Shown: positions 5,238 to 7,619 of the stretch, piece by piece
How the letters are laid out: every line of letters starts with the position of its first letter
Numbering within the stretch: position 1 is the stretch's first letter
Origin: Anaerolineae bacterium
GTDB taxonomy: Bacteria > Chloroflexota > Anaerolineae > Anaerolineales > UBA11858
NCBI GenBank assembly: GCA_003694235.1
Contig: RFKO01000125.1
Span: forward strand, 1 to 7,619
Length of the DNA stretch: 7,619 bases
Reading direction: 5' to 3'
Program-made: the position numbers and the translations under genes
The notes under the pieces: generated by a model
The model's database searches: none
The model's input: the letters and a program-made list of their open reading frames with translations, nothing else
What the model was told of the DNA's origin: nothing

Positions 5238-7145
5238 ATGCAGCAGAAACACGTTCTCCTGATAGCGATTTTCCTCCTTGCAGCCACGTTGAGCGGCTGC
5301 ATTTCCTTCGCCGAGGACATCACCCCACCGCCGGGGTACCAGATGCCCACGCCGCGCCCGGTGACGCCCACGGCAGCCGAACCGCTCTTCCCGGCCACAG
5401 CCCCCAACCCGCTCCAGGGCAGGGCCATCTTTGCAGAAAAGTGTGCCCCCTGCCACGGAGAAACCGGTCTGGGAAATGGACCGGATGCCGCCAACCTCCC
5501 CAACCCGGTGGCCGCCCTGGGCAACCCGGAACTGGCGCGGCAGGCCACCCCGGCAGAATGGTTTGCCATGGTATCCAACGGCAACCTGGAACGCTACATG
5601 CCGCCTTTCAAAAGCCTCTCCGCCCCTCAGCGCTGGGATGTGGTCGCGTACGCCCTCACCCTGAGCGTCTCAGCGGATGAGCTGGCACAGGGCGAAAAGC
5701 TATACGCCGAGAACTGTACCGAATGTCATGGCGAGAACGGTCAGGGAGACGGCCCCAAAGCCGCCTCTCTCTCCAGCGCGCCGGCCGTCTTCACCGACCA
5801 GGCTTACATGAGCCAGATTTCAGCGGCAGAAATGTTCACCGTGATCAGCCAGGGAAGCGGCGAGATGCCCGCCTTTGGAGAGCAACTCAGCGAGGCGGAG
5901 CGATGGGCGCTCACGGCGTACTTGCGCCAGCTGTCTTTTGCTTCGGCGGGCGAACCGGTCGCCGCCGAGGGAGGCCCTGCGGATTCTGCGGACACGCCCG
6001 CTGCCGCAGCGGAGCAACCTGCCGTCGAAGCGCAACCTGCCGGCACAGGAACGATCGATGTCAGCGTGGTGAACCCCGCGGGAGGCGACATCCCCGTGGG
6101 GCAGGATGTCACCCTGTATGCCTATGAAAACATGGAACAGGTCTTCAGCCAGACTGCGCCGCTGGGCGAGGACGGCCATGTGATCTTCACCGACCTGCCC
6201 ATGCGTAAGGGGCTTGTGTACGTCGCTTCGACAGAATACGGGCAGATGCCTTATGGTTCAAACCTGTTATTCGTCGCTGATGATACACAGGAAGCCGCGC
6301 TGGAAATTCAGGTGTTCGATACCACGACGGATCGCTCTCAGCTGGTCATCGAGCGCGCCCACATGTTCATCGATTTTGGGGAGAACAACTCCCTGCAGGT
6401 CGTCATGCTGCTCCTGTTGGCCAACCGCGGGCAACAAACCGTCATTCCACCCGCAGGCGAAGACCTGGCCGTGGTGTTCGAAATGCCGCCGGGTGCGCGC
6501 GACCTGAGCGTGCAGAACAGCATGCAGCTACGCTATATGGACGCTCCCGACGGGAACGGCTTTGGCATCGCCTCTGTGCGCCCCTCTCCCGATCCGTATG
6601 AGGTGACCTATGCTTTCTCTCTCCCTTACGATGGGAAGAAAACAGACGTTACCGTTCCCCTGCCGCTGGACACCCTGGCAGCGATTGTAATCGCTCCGCA
6701 GGAAGGCGTCAGGCTGAAAAGTGACCAATTGATCAGCAGCGGCACGCGCGACTTGCAGGGCACGACTTACGCCACCTTCACTGCCGAGAACATCCAAAGC
6801 GGCGAAGACCTGCGCTTCACCATCTCCGGTCTGCCACGCGGGGGGACGACCTGGGTGGCCGGTGGAGAGAACAACAGCCTGGTCATCGGCCTGAGCGTTT
6901 TCGGCCTGGCGCTGATCGCCACGGGCGTCTATCTGTGGCGGCGCTCGCACATCGAGGCGTCTTACGATGCCGAGACGGCGGATCTGCCAGAGCGAGACGA
7001 GACCGTGGACGACCTGCTGGACGCCATTCTCGCGCTGGATAATCTCTACAAACAGGGGGAGATACCCGAGGAAGCCTACCGCCGGCGACGCGGCGAACTG
7101 AAAGCCCGCCTGCAACAGATGCTGGACGGCGACGAGGAGGCATAG
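5238..7145 (+). CDS. Diheme cytochrome c lipoprotein with beta domain, TM helix and CcmI-like cytoplasmic tail
   Basis: The 635-residue protein starts with a lipoprotein signal (LSGC, lipidated Cys21). Two cytochrome c domains follow. The first has CAPCH (Cys69, Cys72, His73) with Met121 (ERYMPPF) as probable axial ligand; the second has CTECH (Cys160, Cys163, His164) with Met210 (GEMPAF). Both carry the G-x-G-D/N-GP stretch typical of CccA/cbb3-subunit-like class I domains. An Ala/Pro/Glu linker (about 235-270) leads to a large beta-rich region (about 271-540) without a family I recognise. A membrane helix lies at about 547-566 (LVIGLSVFGLALIATGVYLW), followed by RRS and a cytoplasmic hairpin (LLDAILALDNLYKQGEIPEEAYRRRR, about 593-618). 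It is likely an electron carrier that is matured by the Ccm proteins encoded beside it. It begins 6 bases after the zinc-ribbon gene and ends 4 bases before ccmA. Heme sites are seen directly; redox partners are unknown. Confidence 0.9.
   Translation: MQQKHVLLIAIFLLAATLSGCISFAEDITPPPGYQMPTPRPVTPTAAEPLFPATAPNPLQGRAIFAEKCAPCHGETGLGNGPDAANLPNPVAALGNPELARQATPAEWFAMVSNGNLERYMPPFKSLSAPQRWDVVAYALTLSVSADELAQGEKLYAENCTECHGENGQGDGPKAASLSSAPAVFTDQAYMSQISAAEMFTVISQGSGEMPAFGEQLSEAERWALTAYLRQLSFASAGEPVAAEGGPADSADTPAAAAEQPAVEAQPAGTGTIDVSVVNPAGGDIPVGQDVTLYAYENMEQVFSQTAPLGEDGHVIFTDLPMRKGLVYVASTEYGQMPYGSNLLFVADDTQEAALEIQVFDTTTDRSQLVIERAHMFIDFGENNSLQVVMLLLLANRGQQTVIPPAGEDLAVVFEMPPGARDLSVQNSMQLRYMDAPDGNGFGIASVRPSPDPYEVTYAFSLPYDGKKTDVTVPLPLDTLAAIVIAPQEGVRLKSDQLISSGTRDLQGTTYATFTAENIQSGEDLRFTISGLPRGGTTWVAGGENNSLVIGLSVFGLALIATGVYLWRRSHIEASYDAETADLPERDETVDDLLDAILALDNLYKQGEIPEEAYRRRRGELKARLQQMLDGDEEA
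7135..7140 (+). promoter_or_regulatory. Ribosome binding site for ccmA inside the end of the cytochrome gene
   Basis: AGGAGG lies in the last codons of the preceding gene, 9 bases before GTG 7150. It supports the GTG start and suggests translational coupling across the 4-base gap. Confidence 0.7.
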
Positions 7146-7149
7146 GAAC

Positions 7150-7619
7150 GTGATTCGCGTGCGCAAGCTGGTCAAACGCTTCGGCCCCAAGACGGTGCTA
7201 CGCGGCCTGGATTTCGACGTCTCAGCGGGCGAGTTCGTCGCCCTGCTCGGCCCAAACGGCGCGGGCAAGACCACTTTCCTGCGCATTCTGGCGTCGCTCT
7301 CCCGACCGGTGTTCGGCGAGGTCTGGGTAGCCGGACATCGGCTGCCCGAACAGGCAGCCGCGGTGCGGCGCAGGCTGGGCGTGGTCTCGCATCAACCGCT
7401 GTTATACGGCGATCTGACCGCTGCCGAGAACCTGCGCTTCTATGGGCGCATGTACGCCATCCCCAATCTGGAGCAGCGCGTCCACGAGGTGCTGGAAATG
7501 GTTGGGCTGGCGCCGCGCCGCAACGACCTGGTGCGCACGTTCTCGCGCGGTATGCAGCAACGGCTGGCTATCGGACGCGCTGTGTTGCATGATCCCGATG
7601 TGATGCTGTTTGATGAACC
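7150..7619 (+). CDS. ccmA: Heme-handling ABC transporter ATPase CcmA (3' end beyond window)
   Basis: CcmA is the ATPase of the CcmABCD complex; its ATP hydrolysis releases heme-loaded CcmE. The frame starts at GTG 7150 and runs open to the right edge, giving 156 complete residues. Walker A is GPNGAGKT (34-41), the Q-loop is SHQPLLYGDLTAAENLRFY (from about 80), the signature is FSRGMQQRL (131-139), and Walker B is VMLFDE (151-156) with the edge falling in the next codon (CC, so Pro). The HQP Q-loop and the LTAxENLxFY stretch are those of CcmA rather than of general exporters. The signature reads SRGMQ instead of LSxGQ, as also seen in drug-export ATPases of the ABC-2 type. The start is set by AGGAGG at 7135-7140. 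Position after a ccmEFHG set supports the CcmA call; without the missing ccmB neighbour another ABC exporter remains a small possibility. Confidence 0.88.
   Translation, partial: MIRVRKLVKRFGPKTVLRGLDFDVSAGEFVALLGPNGAGKTTFLRILASLSRPVFGEVWVAGHRLPEQAAAVRRRLGVVSHQPLLYGDLTAAENLRFYGRMYAIPNLEQRVHEVLEMVGLAPRRNDLVRTFSRGMQQRLAIGRAVLHDPDVMLFDE

Noticed and set aside
6528..7286. Antisense frame of 252 codons spanning the cytochrome and ccmA boundary
   Set aside because: It has no domain features and covers the join of two well-supported + strand genes.

Overview
The window is GC-rich and gene-dense. All eight genes lie on the + strand. Protein features suggest a Gram-positive-like or monoderm-type bacterium of the Chloroflexota (Anaerolineae-like): the CcmH style (LYCPVC followed by two more cysteines), zinc-ribbon tails on membrane proteins, and a cytochrome c lipoprotein carrying a CcmI-like tail. 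This lineage call is an inference from remembered family style and has not been tested by a search.

Region 1 (1-624) is the 3' end of a gene for a membrane protein with an extracytoplasmic domain, one membrane helix and a cytoplasmic zinc ribbon. It is closed by a 13-bp perfect hairpin (660-690), read as a terminator. Directly after the hairpin is a very regular array of four C4 tracts with 4-base spacers (701-728), which is a G-quadruplex motif on the - strand. Region 2 (about 730-987) is the AT-richer leader of the next operon. It holds a weak promoter candidate, short direct and inverted repeats and a degenerate CACRGAGAA-type repeat.

Region 3 (988 to the right edge) is a tight System I cytochrome c maturation operon with intergenic gaps of 4 to about 35 bases. 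In order it encodes CcmE (heme chaperone), CcmF (heme lyase), CcmH (apocytochrome thiol reductase), a CcmG/ResA thioredoxin, a small TM + CcmI-like hairpin + zinc-ribbon protein, a large diheme cytochrome c lipoprotein, and the 5' part of CcmA (ABC ATPase for heme handling). CcmB, CcmC and CcmD are not in the window and would be expected to the right.

How they would work together: CcmA, with CcmB and CcmC beyond the edge, loads heme on CcmE. CcmE passes it to CcmF, which attaches it to CXXCH motifs kept reduced by CcmG and CcmH. The diheme lipoprotein encoded in the same operon is itself an obvious substrate. The most interesting points are: CcmE carries the CXXXY heme-binding motif instead of HXXXY even though CcmH and CcmG are present; CcmH has four cysteines; and two accessory proteins share CcmI-like hairpins, zinc ribbons and single-TM layouts in a mix-and-match way.
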